Of a DNA stretch of 64,000 bases, positions 36,526 through 46,902 are shown piece after piece. The translations under genes and the position numbers were made by a program. Every line of letters begins with the position of its first letter. Positions within the stretch are counted from its first letter, which is position 1. This DNA is from BNXB01 sp031556375 (GTDB taxonomy: Bacteria; Bacteroidota; Bacteroidia; Bacteroidales; Azobacteroidaceae). The DNA lies in contig JAVBTA010000044.1 of assembly GCA_031556375.1 (NCBI GenBank), positions 14,562 to 78,561 of the forward strand, written 5' to 3'. The notes beneath the pieces are model-generated. The model did no database searches. It was not told where the DNA came from and saw nothing but the letters and a program-made list of their open reading frames with translations.

Positions 36526-39423
36526 AACAAAGCTGTGAAAGGTATTGTTTTCGATGAAAATGGAGAACCTGCAATCGGAGCTTCTGTAGTAATTAAAGGT
36601 ACGAATCTTGGTGTAACCACTGGTGTTGATGGAAGATTTACTTTCGCATCTGTTCCCAACGATGCAAAGACTATCACTATCAAATATATTGGTGCTGAAA
36701 ATCAGGAAGTTACAATTTCTGAAGACATGAAAATCACACTAAAGAACTCAGACGCGCTACTAAACGAAATTGTCGTGATTGGATACGGTTCAGGTAAAAA
36801 GTTAGGGACTATAGCCGGTTCTGTTTCCCAGATTTCTTCCGAAGTAATAAAAGATAAACCTGTTGCGAATGTTGTGGACGCTTTACAAGGTAAAGTAGCT
36901 GGTCTACAGGTTTATACTTCATCAGGAGAACCTTCAGCTACATCTTCGGTTCGATTGAATGGGGTCGGTTCCTTATCCAGCAGCAATACCCCTCTTTATA
37001 TATTGGATGGAGCTCCTGTTAGTTCAGGGGCAATATTGTCGATGAACCCGAATGATTTTGAGAGTGTAACAGTATTAAAAGGAGCGTCAGCTACTTCTAT
37101 CTACGGATCTCGTGCTTCTAACGGGGTTATTGTTTATACCTCAAAAAAAGGATCACTCTCACAAGCTGCTGAAGTTACCGTAAGAGGACAATATGGGGTT
37201 TCCTCTCTTGCTGACAAACGGTTTTATACCGATTTGTTAAATTCAAAACAATTATCTGATTTTTGGACTGAAACAGGTATTCAGACAAAAGCTCAAATGG
37301 ATGCACTGGTTGCAAAATATCCTAATGATTTTTGCTGGGGAGACTATCTTTATAGCGAAAATACTCCTACTTACCAAGGAGATATCTCTATTAGAGGTGG
37401 CGGCGGAAAAACATCTTATTTTGTATCTGCATCATATTTTGACCAAACAGGGGTGGCTCCTCACTCAGGATATTCACGTTATACCGGTCGTTCAAATATT
37501 GAATCCAGAGCATTTGATTGGCTCAAGTTCGGTGCTAATATCAGTTTATCTTATGATATGAGTGAAACTAACGGTTATATGGGAAATAATGCGTACGGAG
37601 GTAGTTTTTATCGTAGAGCATTACCATTCTATTCTCCGTATGATAAAGACGGAAATCGCACAAATGTAATTGAAGGCACTGGTGGTATGTACAACCCATA
37701 TTACCTTTATGAAAAACAACCGGGAGGAAGTAACACCTCAGAACTTAACGCGATTCCTTATCTGGAAATCAGTCCGGTGAAAGGTTTTATCCTTCGTTCT
37801 CAGTTTGCAATAGATGCTTATGACGCAACCGTTTCCAGTAAAATTCTGCCATCTGCCGACTTCAGAACAGCAGCTCAGGGAGGACGAACTTATGAAGCAT
37901 TCAGTCGCGGAGTAACACGCACGATTACAAATACTGCCGAGTATAAATTTAATCTAAACAAAACGCATTTTATAACGGCTTTATTAGGGCAAGAGGGTAT
38001 TGACTTTAATTATAGATCTTTTAATGGACAATCTGAAGGACAGGTCGATGATCGCTTGATGCTACTGCAAGTTGGAGCATTAAATAAGACATTGAATTCT
38101 GCGGGTAACTCATATGCATATCTATCTTATTTCGGACAATTGAATTATAATTATAATGAAAAGTACTTCGTTGATTTATCTATCAGGAATGACCAATCTT
38201 CTCGTTTTGGTAAAGATAATCGTTCCGCTATGTTTTATTCTGTAGGCTTGATGTGGGACATGAAGAAAGAAAATTTCTTATCAGATGTTTCCTGGCTTAC
38301 AATGATGTCTGTAAAAGGAGAAATCGGAACTCAGGGTAATTCAAGTATTGGAGATTATACTCACCTTGCAACAACTGGCACTACAAGCCCGTATAACGGA
38401 TCCCCCGGATGGGCTATTGGCAATTCAGGAAACTCTCACCTGACATGGGAGAAACAAATGCAATCAAACTTATCGGTAATCGCAGAGATAAATAATAAAT
38501 ATCGTTTCAATCTGGAGTATTACTTAAGAAAAACATCTGATATGCTCGTAGCTGTACCCTATCCTTATACATCAGGATTCGGAACTGTTACGTCCAATGT
38601 GGGAAAGATGCAAAACCAGGGGTTCAATGCTACGATTGATTTAGATTTGGTAAAAACCAAAGATTTCTATGTAGGCTTCAATGCCGTTGTCAATTATAAT
38701 GCAAATAAAATAACAGAATTATTTGATGGTTATCAGCGTTGGGATATTCCAAATACCGGTGTTAGCTGGGTAGTTGGTCAACCTATATCCTATTACTATC
38801 CGATATTTGCCGGGATTGATCCTGCTGATGGGAAACAAATGTGGTATGTTCCCGGAGATGATCCTACAGTAACAACTATGGATCCGAATAATGTGACAAA
38901 AGTATTTAATGAATCAGCTTTGAGACAAAATACAGGAAAGGATCGATATACTCCAATTACAGGAGGTTTTGGGGTGAATGCTAAATGGAAAGGAATTGCG
39001 ATGCAAGCTGATTTTGCTGTGGTTAAGGGTAAATATCTGATCAATAATGATCGTTATTTTACCGAAAATCCAAGAAATGCAGGAACAGGCACGAACCAGT
39101 CTTATAGAGTTCTTGATTATTGGAAACAGCCGGGTGATGTTACATTAATGCCTAAGTATGGTGAAACGATGCAATTCGACACCCACTTATTGGAAGATGC
39201 ATCATTTGTAAGAATGAAAAACATAACTCTTTCTTACTCATTCCCAAGTTCTCTGATGAAGAAAACAAAAATCTTCAAAGGTATTAGAGTTTATACCACC
39301 GGACGTAATTTATTGACTTTCACAGATTATCTGGGACAAGATCCGGAACAGGACTCTAATCTTCAAATGGGTATATACCCGAATACCCGTCAATATTCTT
39401 TTGGTATTGATATTACGTTTTAA
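36463..39423 (+). CDS. SusC-family TonB-dependent receptor (system 2)
   Basis: A 986-residue receptor with signal peptide MKRLTLLLACFILSMGLAIA, carboxypeptidase-regulatory-like domain (KGIVFDENGEPAIGASVVIKG), TonB box-like NEIVVIGYGS, plug (RLNGVGSLSSSNTPLYILDG, VLKGASATSIYGSRASNG) and barrel ending FGIDITF. No STN domain. It is expressed from the consensus promoter in the spacer in the present orientation. Its SusD partner starts 18 nt downstream. The receptor is only distantly similar to its divergent neighbour beyond the signal peptide, so ligands probably differ. Confidence 0.96.
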   Translation: MKRLTLLLACFILSMGLAIAQNKAVKGIVFDENGEPAIGASVVIKGTNLGVTTGVDGRFTFASVPNDAKTITIKYIGAENQEVTISEDMKITLKNSDALLNEIVVIGYGSGKKLGTIAGSVSQISSEVIKDKPVANVVDALQGKVAGLQVYTSSGEPSATSSVRLNGVGSLSSSNTPLYILDGAPVSSGAILSMNPNDFESVTVLKGASATSIYGSRASNGVIVYTSKKGSLSQAAEVTVRGQYGVSSLADKRFYTDLLNSKQLSDFWTETGIQTKAQMDALVAKYPNDFCWGDYLYSENTPTYQGDISIRGGGGKTSYFVSASYFDQTGVAPHSGYSRYTGRSNIESRAFDWLKFGANISLSYDMSETNGYMGNNAYGGSFYRRALPFYSPYDKDGNRTNVIEGTGGMYNPYYLYEKQPGGSNTSELNAIPYLEISPVKGFILRSQFAIDAYDATVSSKILPSADFRTAAQGGRTYEAFSRGVTRTITNTAEYKFNLNKTHFITALLGQEGIDFNYRSFNGQSEGQVDDRLMLLQVGALNKTLNSAGNSYAYLSYFGQLNYNYNEKYFVDLSIRNDQSSRFGKDNRSAMFYSVGLMWDMKKENFLSDVSWLTMMSVKGEIGTQGNSSIGDYTHLATTGTTSPYNGSPGWAIGNSGNSHLTWEKQMQSNLSVIAEINNKYRFNLEYYLRKTSDMLVAVPYPYTSGFGTVTSNVGKMQNQGFNATIDLDLVKTKDFYVGFNAVVNYNANKITELFDGYQRWDIPNTGVSWVVGQPISYYYPIFAGIDPADGKQMWYVPGDDPTVTTMDPNNVTKVFNESALRQNTGKDRYTPITGGFGVNAKWKGIAMQADFAVVKGKYLINNDRYFTENPRNAGTGTNQSYRVLDYWKQPGDVTLMPKYGETMQFDTHLLEDASFVRMKNITLSYSFPSSLMKKTKIFKGIRVYTTGRNLLTFTDYLGQDPEQDSNLQMGIYPNTRQYSFGIDITF

Positions 39424-39441
39424 ATTCTACAACTTAATTAA

Positions 39442-40932
39442 ATGAAAAGTAATATGAAAAAAATAATAATAATATTGAGTACAGTTGCACTACTATTTAC
39501 AGCATGCGACCTGGACAAATATCCATTAGATAGTATTGAACAATCTCAATCTTTTAAAAATGTAGAAGATGCTACTCAATTCAATACGGGAATGTACACG
39601 TTTTTAAGAAACCGTGTCTATGGAATTTTTATGTATTCCTCAGATGTGCAGGCTGATTTATTAAATGCATCTAAAGATTTTGGAAATAGAAACGGAACTG
39701 TATATTACTGGACTTTCCTTGCATCGGATTATACGATCAGAGATACCTGGCAACCTTATTATTCAGCAATTACAAATATAAATAACTTTTTAGATAATGT
39801 AGATAAAATTCCAGCCGTAAGCGCAGCTGAAACAGCGACTCTATCTAAATACAAGGGAGAAGCTTTTCTTCTTCGGGCATATTATTATCATCAACTTGTC
39901 AAGCTCTACTCTAAAGATTACGAGCCGACAACTGCAGCTACAGATATGGGGCTTCCGATTGTTCTGAGATATGATGTTGGGGCTAAACCATCCCGTTCTT
40001 CTGTAGAAGCGACTTATGCTCAGATTTTGAGTGATATCTCTCAGGCAAAAACATTATTGACTACATCAGGAACTCCTGGATCTATCAACTTAACCAAAGA
40101 CTGTATCATAGCATTGGAAGCCCGTGTATATCTTTGTATGCACAAATATACAGAAGCTGCCAGTGCTGCAGACGCCTTGATTTCTTCAAATGTTTATCCT
40201 TTAGTAAGTACTGTCGCAGATCTTAAAAATATGTGGCATTCTGATGCTAATGCAGAAACCATATTTCAACTTTTTGCATCGACTCCATCAGAGCTGCCCA
40301 CCGCTTCTAACGGCATTTATCTTGGTTATAGCTCTGCTACTAAGAAATATTCTCCAGACTTCATTCCGCAACAATGGGTCGTTGATATGTATTCTGACAC
40401 GGATATAAGAAAGAGTGTCTATTTGGATAAGAAACCCGCATACATTGTTTCTGCTGATTATGAACTTTATCTTATCAACAAATATCCCGGCAATCCGGCT
40501 TTATATACCGGGACTACGAATTATCAACATAAACCGAAGGTCTTCCGAATTGCGGAAATGCATTTGATTAAAGCTGAAGCTTTAGCAATGACCTCCTCAA
40601 ATGATGCACAAGCATTGAGTGCTCTTAACGTGTTGAGAACAAAAAGAGGATTGAATGCTCTTCAGGGTATTTCCGGTTCTGCTCTTTTAGATTCTATCAA
40701 AGTGGAAAGGACTCGTGAATTATTATGTGAAGGAAACCGAATTGAGGATCTGAAGCGATGGAAACAGGATTGTGTAAGAAAAACGCCACAAAACATCAAT
40801 GTGATTATGACAGGGGAAGACGCTGATAAGTTGAATAAAAAAACAGGTAATGATAAATTTGTCTGGGGGATTCCCGAGAATGACATGAAAGCGAATCCAA
40901 ACCTGAATGGACAACAAAATCCAGGTTGGTAA
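39442..40932 (+). CDS. SusD/RagB-family lipoprotein (system 2)
   Basis: A 496-residue SusD-like lipoprotein; lipobox LLFTAC with Cys22 from the first ATG. A second ATG at 39454 gives a more usual signal peptide and may be the true start. Features are DKYPLDSIEQSQSF, the KYKGEAFLLRAYYYHQLVKLY helix, RIAEMHLIKAEALAM, and the C-terminal ERTRELLCEGNRIEDLKRWK and NLNGQQNPGW ends. It pairs with the SusC 18 nt upstream and is followed by a terminator hairpin, so this system is only two genes. Confidence 0.95.
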   Translation: MKSNMKKIIIILSTVALLFTACDLDKYPLDSIEQSQSFKNVEDATQFNTGMYTFLRNRVYGIFMYSSDVQADLLNASKDFGNRNGTVYYWTFLASDYTIRDTWQPYYSAITNINNFLDNVDKIPAVSAAETATLSKYKGEAFLLRAYYYHQLVKLYSKDYEPTTAATDMGLPIVLRYDVGAKPSRSSVEATYAQILSDISQAKTLLTTSGTPGSINLTKDCIIALEARVYLCMHKYTEAASAADALISSNVYPLVSTVADLKNMWHSDANAETIFQLFASTPSELPTASNGIYLGYSSATKKYSPDFIPQQWVVDMYSDTDIRKSVYLDKKPAYIVSADYELYLINKYPGNPALYTGTTNYQHKPKVFRIAEMHLIKAEALAMTSSNDAQALSALNVLRTKRGLNALQGISGSALLDSIKVERTRELLCEGNRIEDLKRWKQDCVRKTPQNINVIMTGEDADKLNKKTGNDKFVWGIPENDMKANPNLNGQQNPGW

Positions 40933-40945
40933 TCGCGTTAAAATT

Positions 40946-40988
40946 AAGGAACGAGGTTATCTCACAAGTGAGAAAGCCTCGTTCTTTA
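40946..40988 (+). terminator. Terminator hairpin between SusD 2 and SusC 3
   Basis: Arms GAACGAGG (40949-40956) and CCTCGTTC (40977-40984) enclose an inner CTCAC/GTGAG stem, and the right arm is followed by TTTAAT. It could end the system 2 transcript or attenuate read-through into SusC 3, which has no clear promoter of its own. Confidence 0.65.
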
Positions 40989-41018
40989 ATTATATGACAT
41001 CATATTCTCAACAAAAAA

Positions 41019-41118
41019 TATATAGTAGTTTTAATTTAAAGCAAATTTTATGAAAAGATTGACTTTATTATTGGCATGCTTCATTTTAAGCATGGGACTG
41101 GCAATCGCACAGAACAAA
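41019..41118. repeat. Third copy of the SusC leader and signal-peptide block
   Basis: The 31 nt before the ATG (TATAGTAGTTTTAATTTAAA onward) and the first 69 coding bases match the start of SusC 2 with only about three coding mismatches up to the AACAAA after the signal peptide. It is in direct orientation to the copy at 36378-36525 and lacks the farther upstream part of that block. Confidence 0.8.
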
Positions 41119-44100
41119 CCGGTATCTGGTATCGTCGTAGACGAATCCGGAGAACCGGTTTATGGAGCTTCGGTGATCGCGAAAGGCACATCTACGGCAG
41201 CGGTGAGTAACATTGAGGGCAAATTTTCGTTCTCAATTCCTGCGGCTGTAAACACATTGGTTATCAAATATCTCGGTTACATCGATGTTGAAGTCGCAGC
41301 GTCAACAGATATACGTATAACCCTTCAGCCTGATACTAAAACATTAGATGAAGTAGTGGTAACTGCAATGGGTATCAGCCGTTCGGATAAAGCCTTGGGA
41401 TACGCAATGGTTAAAGTTAATCCGGAAGACGCTGTGCAAAAAGCGGAACCGGACATGTTTCGTTCTTTGAATGGCAAAATTCCCGGGGTACAGATTAGTG
41501 CGACATCGTCTGTTGCCGGAAGTGCTACAAAACTAACTATTCGGGGTAATTCTTCTATCTATGGAAACAATGATCCTTTATATGTAGTAGACGGAATTCC
41601 TTACAGTAACCCGGAAGTTGCTACCGGTAGCAGGCTTACTTCATCCGGTGCTTACGGAACGGGTATCGCCACTTTGGACCCAAATGACATCGAAAAGATG
41701 ACGATTCTTAAAGGTGCCGCAGCTGCTGCACTGTACGGTTCTCGTGCTGCTAATGGCGTTGTATTGATTACTACAAAGTCCGGAGCAAAAAAATCCCGAC
41801 CATCTCAAAAAGGAACTGAAGTGTCTTTAACAACTTCTTATGCCTGGGAAAAACCAGCTTCTTTACCTGAATATCAAAATACTTATGGTGCAGGATCCGA
41901 CTTCCAATATTCTAATGCAAATGGATCTTGGGGAGCTGCATTCAAGGATCTGGAAACTTTCCCCACTTGGAGCAATTATCTTACAGCTTATCCGGAAATG
42001 TCTCCTACTCAGGCTTATGTAGCCTATCCGAATAACGTAAAAGATTTATTCCAGACAGGAGGAGTATTAGACGTTTCTGCAAATATTGGAAGCTATAATG
42101 ACAAAGGAAATTATAACATGACCATATCCCGCGCAAAACAAGACGGCTATATTCCTAACTCGGAATTTGAACGCAACTCTTTTAGCGTAGGAGGTAATCA
42201 AAAGCTGGATAACGGTATCCGTGTCGGAGGAACCCTGACTTATAGTCATACAATTCAAGATGGTCCTGTTTTCGGAGCAGGAAATTATACCGGTTCTGCA
42301 AGTTCCTTTGCCCGCACATTACTGATGCCTCGTAACTTCGACGCTGCAGGTTTACCGTATCAAACTCCTACAGGAGCAAACCTATTCCCTCTGAGTGGTG
42401 TGGACAATCCTCTGTGGTCCTGGAAATACAACACTATTAATACTGTAAATGACCGTGTAGTAACGACCATGAATGGTGGTTATGATTTTACTAAATGGTT
42501 AGCACTTGATTATACTTTTGGCTGGAACCAATATGAGCTAAATCGAAAACAAGTGATAAACATAGGTTCTGCAGCATCATCAGGAAAAGGCTATATTGCA
42601 AATTATGGTTATAAAACACAAGAACTGGAATCGGTTCTGACACTTACTTTCAATCGTGATTTCGGAACAGACTATAACCTGAGAGCTGCAATTGGACATA
42701 ATGTAAATCAGCGAACATCACAAACTCTTAATTCAGATGGAACAGAAATGATATTTAAGGGCATCTACAATGTAGACAATACTCAAACACAAACTGCATC
42801 CGAATCATATTCCAGAAGACGCCTCTGGGCTTTGTTTGCTGATATAACATTCGGATATAAGAACTTTGCTTATTTGAATGCCTCTGTACGTAATGACCAC
42901 TCTTCCACCCTCCCGACAAATAACAACAGTTATTTTTATCCTGCTTTCACCGGGTCTTTCATTTTTACCGAAGCTTTTCATATTAACCCTAACGTGATGG
43001 ATATAGGGAAAGTACGCCTAAGCTGGGGACGGGTAGGAAATGATGCCAGTCCTTATTACAAAAATGGCACCTATCTTCAGGATACACCTTTTGATAGCAG
43101 GGCCATCATGTTGTTACCAACCACGACATACGATGAAAAATTGAAACCGGAATTTACATCAGAATTTGAATTCGGGACAGAACTCAAATTCTTCAAAAAT
43201 CGTATCGGAATTGATTTTGCTTGGTATAATAGAACGATTACCGACCAAATTGCGTCAATAAGTTTGCCTAAATCAACGGGATACAGCAGCTATGTTACAA
43301 ACTTCGGAGAGATAAATAATAAAGGGATTGAAGTAGGTCTCTCGATCACACCAATCGATCTTCGTAACTCTCTCAGATGGGATATCTTCGCTACATTTAC
43401 AAAAAATAAGAGCAACGTAGTATCTCTGGTTGATGGTATCGATCGGATTGTATTATCTACAGGTTCTACCAGCGAACCTCAACCTACAATGCAACCCGGT
43501 TATCCTTACGGTTACCTCCGTGGAACTAAAATTGCACGCGATGAGGACGGTAATCCGTTAGTAAATCCTGCAACCGGAGCTTACATGGTAGATAGCGAAT
43601 TGGGAGACTTAGGAGATCCTAATCCTGATTTCAGATCGGCCATTACCAATACATTATCATATAAAGGAATTACATTCAATTTTATGTTCGATATGAGCGT
43701 AGGAGGTGTAATTGTATCAGGACCAGCCTCCGATATGTTAGGACGTGGAGTCACCAAGTTTACGGAAGATCGTTTGGGAGCCCGCATCCTTCCTGGAATT
43801 TTAGCTGATCCTAATACTCAAAAACCTTACCTGGATGAAAATGGGAATAAAATAAAGAACACAACTCAACTTACTGAAAATAACCTGTGGTTCGCATCAG
43901 CAGGTACATCTCCTACATTTGCAATGAATGGTGTACACGAATTCAGCACTTTCGATGCCACCGTATTCCACCTGAGTGAAATTTCTTTAGGTTATGACAT
44001 TCCGAAAACCTGGTTGAGAAAGACTTTTATAGGTTCTGCTACTATTTCTGTATTAGCAAGAAACTTGTGGCACTATGCTCCTGGATTCCCTAAATATTCA

Positions 44101-44211
44101 AATTATGATCCCGGATCCAATTCTTTTGGTTCTGGAAACGTACAAGGGATTGATAGAGAAACAGCTCCTACAACAAAAAGATTTGGAGTTAATCTCAAAT
44201 TAACATTCTAA
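41050..44211 (+). CDS. SusC-family TonB-dependent receptor (system 3)
   Basis: A 1053-residue receptor: signal peptide MKRLTLLLACFILSMGLAIA, carboxypeptidase-regulatory-like domain (SGIVVDESGEPVYGASVIAKG), TonB box-like DEVVVTAMG, plug (TIRGNSSIYGNNDPLYVVDG, ILKGAAAAALYGSRAANG) and barrel ending FGVNLKLTF. No STN domain. The plug start DEVVVTAMGISRSDKALGY is of the subtype found with PF12771-type SusD proteins, and such a partner follows after 13 nt. Upstream lies a hairpin and no consensus promoter. Confidence 0.96.
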   Translation: MKRLTLLLACFILSMGLAIAQNKPVSGIVVDESGEPVYGASVIAKGTSTAAVSNIEGKFSFSIPAAVNTLVIKYLGYIDVEVAASTDIRITLQPDTKTLDEVVVTAMGISRSDKALGYAMVKVNPEDAVQKAEPDMFRSLNGKIPGVQISATSSVAGSATKLTIRGNSSIYGNNDPLYVVDGIPYSNPEVATGSRLTSSGAYGTGIATLDPNDIEKMTILKGAAAAALYGSRAANGVVLITTKSGAKKSRPSQKGTEVSLTTSYAWEKPASLPEYQNTYGAGSDFQYSNANGSWGAAFKDLETFPTWSNYLTAYPEMSPTQAYVAYPNNVKDLFQTGGVLDVSANIGSYNDKGNYNMTISRAKQDGYIPNSEFERNSFSVGGNQKLDNGIRVGGTLTYSHTIQDGPVFGAGNYTGSASSFARTLLMPRNFDAAGLPYQTPTGANLFPLSGVDNPLWSWKYNTINTVNDRVVTTMNGGYDFTKWLALDYTFGWNQYELNRKQVINIGSAASSGKGYIANYGYKTQELESVLTLTFNRDFGTDYNLRAAIGHNVNQRTSQTLNSDGTEMIFKGIYNVDNTQTQTASESYSRRRLWALFADITFGYKNFAYLNASVRNDHSSTLPTNNNSYFYPAFTGSFIFTEAFHINPNVMDIGKVRLSWGRVGNDASPYYKNGTYLQDTPFDSRAIMLLPTTTYDEKLKPEFTSEFEFGTELKFFKNRIGIDFAWYNRTITDQIASISLPKSTGYSSYVTNFGEINNKGIEVGLSITPIDLRNSLRWDIFATFTKNKSNVVSLVDGIDRIVLSTGSTSEPQPTMQPGYPYGYLRGTKIARDEDGNPLVNPATGAYMVDSELGDLGDPNPDFRSAITNTLSYKGITFNFMFDMSVGGVIVSGPASDMLGRGVTKFTEDRLGARILPGILADPNTQKPYLDENGNKIKNTTQLTENNLWFASAGTSPTFAMNGVHEFSTFDATVFHLSEISLGYDIPKTWLRKTFIGSATISVLARNLWHYAPGFPKYSNYDPGSNSFGSGNVQGIDRETAPTTKRFGVNLKLTF

Positions 44212-44224
44212 AAATACAGATAAT

Positions 44225-45889
44225 ATGAAAAATATATTCAAATCTTTATTCATTCTATTCATAACACTTTCTGTATCTTCCTGTACAGAAGGCTGGTTAG
44301 ACATCAATGACAGCCCGAATAGTCCGACAACACCGGAACTTACTCAATTGTTATCCGGTAGCGAAAAGTATATGGCTGCTGCATTAGGACAAGGTAATTT
44401 TATTGGAAACAATTTATCGTCCTATACACATCACTTAGTGGCCAGAGAAGTTCAAAACTATGGTATGGGTACCACTGCTAACAATATCAGCAACTCCTGG
44501 AATTATTTTTACTTGTATTCACTCACAGATTTCGATGCAATTATCAAATTTGCGGAACCTGAAGGTAATTTAATTTATTCTGGTATTGCCAAGACATTAA
44601 AAGCATACGAATTTTCAATGATGGTGGATCTATGGGGAGATATTCCTTATAGTGAATATAATATACCTGGGTTAAATTCACCTAAAGCCGATAAGAGCGC
44701 TGATATCTATAATGCAACAATCGCTCTTTTGGAGGCCGGAATAGCTGACTTACAGAACACAACAGCACCGAACCTTCTGAAACCAGGTACTGATGATTTC
44801 TTTTACGGTGGAAATAAAGACAAATGGATCCGTTTGAATAATACCATTAAATTGAAATTGCTGTTACAGTCACGTAAAGCAAAATCTGATATTACAGACT
44901 GGCAAAACAAACTAAACGCTTTAATTACAGCGAATAACTTTATTGCTTCCGGGGAAGACTTCCAATTCTGGTTTACATCAAAAATCAGTCCGGATGAACG
45001 CCATCCTGCATTTGTCAGTGAATATGCGAATAAAGGTACTACATATTTTATCAGTCCTTATTTCTATGAAATGATGAAAGGATTGAGTTATAATAATACC
45101 AAGAATCCATTTGCAAACATTACAGACCCACGGGTTCCTTATTATTTCTACAACCAATTGAAAACAGGTCAGGCTGCCCAGAACAACTACTCTTACCGTG
45201 AAGGTAATTTCCTATCTATTTTCTTTGCCGAGAGTAATACCGGTAATAGTTCTGGCGACCAATCCAGTTCCATGTCTAAAATAGGTCTTTATGCCTGCGG
45301 AGGAAAATTTGACGATGGCAACGGAGGTGCAGTTTCATCAACTACGGGTAATGGTGTAGCGCCTATTAAATTACTCACATTCCATTCGCTTAAGTTTATG
45401 TTGGCCGAACTGGTTATTACAAACGAAATATCCGGCGATGCAAAAACTTTCCTCAAACAAGGAATGGACGCCTCTATTGCTCACGTAAATACCGTAGCTG
45501 CTAAACAAAGTATCGCGGGAATCACAGCTGCTAATAGAGATGCGTTTACTGCAGCCGTACTTGCCAAGTATGATGCCGCTTCTAATGCTGAAAAATTGGA
45601 AATCATAATGACACAGAAATGGATTGGTAATTTCTTTTCTCCTGAAGACGCATATACCGATTACCGTAGAACCGGCTATCCGACTCTATTCGATCCGGCA
45701 AACACAACAGATCCGGGATATGGAGTGAACCCAACGGTAACTTCAGGATCTCCGGCACGTGTGTTCATCATGCCAATAACATCTTTCCCAAGATCACTAT
45801 ATTATCCGACAACTTCAGAAACAGATTTGAACCCCAATATGTCTCAAAAAACAGATTTATCAGTAAAATCTATATTCTGGGATAAATAA
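44225..45889 (+). CDS. SusD-like lipoprotein, SusD-like_2 (PF12771) type (system 3)
   Basis: A 554-residue lipoprotein (lipobox SVSSC, Cys20). The start CTEGWLDINDSPNSPTTP and the MVDLWGDIPYSEYNIPG motif mark the SusD-like_2 subfamily, which differs from classic SusD. Later marks are KWIRLNNTIKLKLLLQSRK, FMLAELVITNEISGDAK and IIMTQKWIGNFFSPEDAYTDYRRTGYP. It partners the SusC upstream. Members of this subfamily are often found without glycosidases, so the ligand may be a peptide or another nutrient; that is inference. Confidence 0.93.
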   Translation: MKNIFKSLFILFITLSVSSCTEGWLDINDSPNSPTTPELTQLLSGSEKYMAAALGQGNFIGNNLSSYTHHLVAREVQNYGMGTTANNISNSWNYFYLYSLTDFDAIIKFAEPEGNLIYSGIAKTLKAYEFSMMVDLWGDIPYSEYNIPGLNSPKADKSADIYNATIALLEAGIADLQNTTAPNLLKPGTDDFFYGGNKDKWIRLNNTIKLKLLLQSRKAKSDITDWQNKLNALITANNFIASGEDFQFWFTSKISPDERHPAFVSEYANKGTTYFISPYFYEMMKGLSYNNTKNPFANITDPRVPYYFYNQLKTGQAAQNNYSYREGNFLSIFFAESNTGNSSGDQSSSMSKIGLYACGGKFDDGNGGAVSSTTGNGVAPIKLLTFHSLKFMLAELVITNEISGDAKTFLKQGMDASIAHVNTVAAKQSIAGITAANRDAFTAAVLAKYDAASNAEKLEIIMTQKWIGNFFSPEDAYTDYRRTGYPTLFDPANTTDPGYGVNPTVTSGSPARVFIMPITSFPRSLYYPTTSETDLNPNMSQKTDLSVKSIFWDK

Positions 45890-45923
45890 GACCGAGATAA
45901 TTTCTAATTTAAATTAAAAAAAT

Positions 45924-46868
45924 ATGAAAAAAATATATTTATATGTCTTACTCGCTATTACAATCAGCTTATTTACAATAAGTTGCGAAAAAGACTTACC
46001 ATTCCCTATTGATGAAGTAACAAAAGGGGTTGCTATTGATATTACAAGGGTTGCCGGAAGCGACGGTGTCCTTTCCGATGGAAAAACAACCGGAAACTAT
46101 CAGGTAACAATGGTCATACCTACTTATCAGGGAGATTATTCAATGATGGACCATGCACAACTATTAGCAGTTTTGAACGACGGAAGTAAATCGACATCAA
46201 AGGTAGCTGTGGATAACATAACCTCTTTCCCTAGCACTATAACAATTAATATCGCAGATGTATATAGTAAATTTGGGAAAACAGCTCCTGCTCTTGGTGA
46301 AACATTAACTTTCACTCCAAGTGTTGTACTAAAAAGCGGAGAGGTAATTCCTGGTTGGAATCAATATACAGGGGTTTACAACAATCAGGCATTTTCCGGT
46401 TGGAAAGTCGGTGAAAGAAATTTCTCCTATCGCGTACAATATTCTGTAGTATGTCCTTTCGATCCTAGCTCAACATTTATCGGAACGTTCCAATGTGCAG
46501 AGGCATCCGGCTATGGTAATGACAAATACGCAGTCACACTTTCCGCTTATGATGGAAAACCTTCATCTATTCCGGCCGGAGTAGATCCGAACAAATTATA
46601 TGGTGTTAAAATCGATCCGATTTCTCCAAACATTTGGGAACCAACTATTCCATACACATTAATCTGGATAAATACTGAAGATTTTTCAGTCGTTACAACA
46701 GATCAAGCAACAGGAGATAATTATCAGAATAATCCTACAACCCCAATTGTATGGAGATTCAAAGATGCCTCTGTCTCGACTTGTACTCGCCAGATAAAAT
46801 TCACAGCAACTCCAACTATTGTGGGAGTCGGAAGTTACAATGCTTTTACATTTACAATAAAACCCTAA
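45924..46868 (+). CDS. SusCD-associated lipoprotein, beta-sandwich type
   Basis: A 314-residue lipoprotein (lipobox TISC, Cys21) and the third gene of system 3, 34 nt after the SusD-like gene. The mature protein is beta-rich, with VAIDITRVAGSDGV near the start, a middle segment TINIADVYSKFGK, and a second domain starting at STFIGTFQCAEASGYGND. It fits the surface-binding or accessory protein often found in this position. No binding site can be named and the ligand is unknown. Confidence 0.82.
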   Translation: MKKIYLYVLLAITISLFTISCEKDLPFPIDEVTKGVAIDITRVAGSDGVLSDGKTTGNYQVTMVIPTYQGDYSMMDHAQLLAVLNDGSKSTSKVAVDNITSFPSTITINIADVYSKFGKTAPALGETLTFTPSVVLKSGEVIPGWNQYTGVYNNQAFSGWKVGERNFSYRVQYSVVCPFDPSSTFIGTFQCAEASGYGNDKYAVTLSAYDGKPSSIPAGVDPNKLYGVKIDPISPNIWEPTIPYTLIWINTEDFSVVTTDQATGDNYQNNPTTPIVWRFKDASVSTCTRQIKFTATPTIVGVGSYNAFTFTIKP

Positions 46869-46902
46869 GTTATTTGTGATTTAAGTTTAATAAATTAGGG
46901 CA

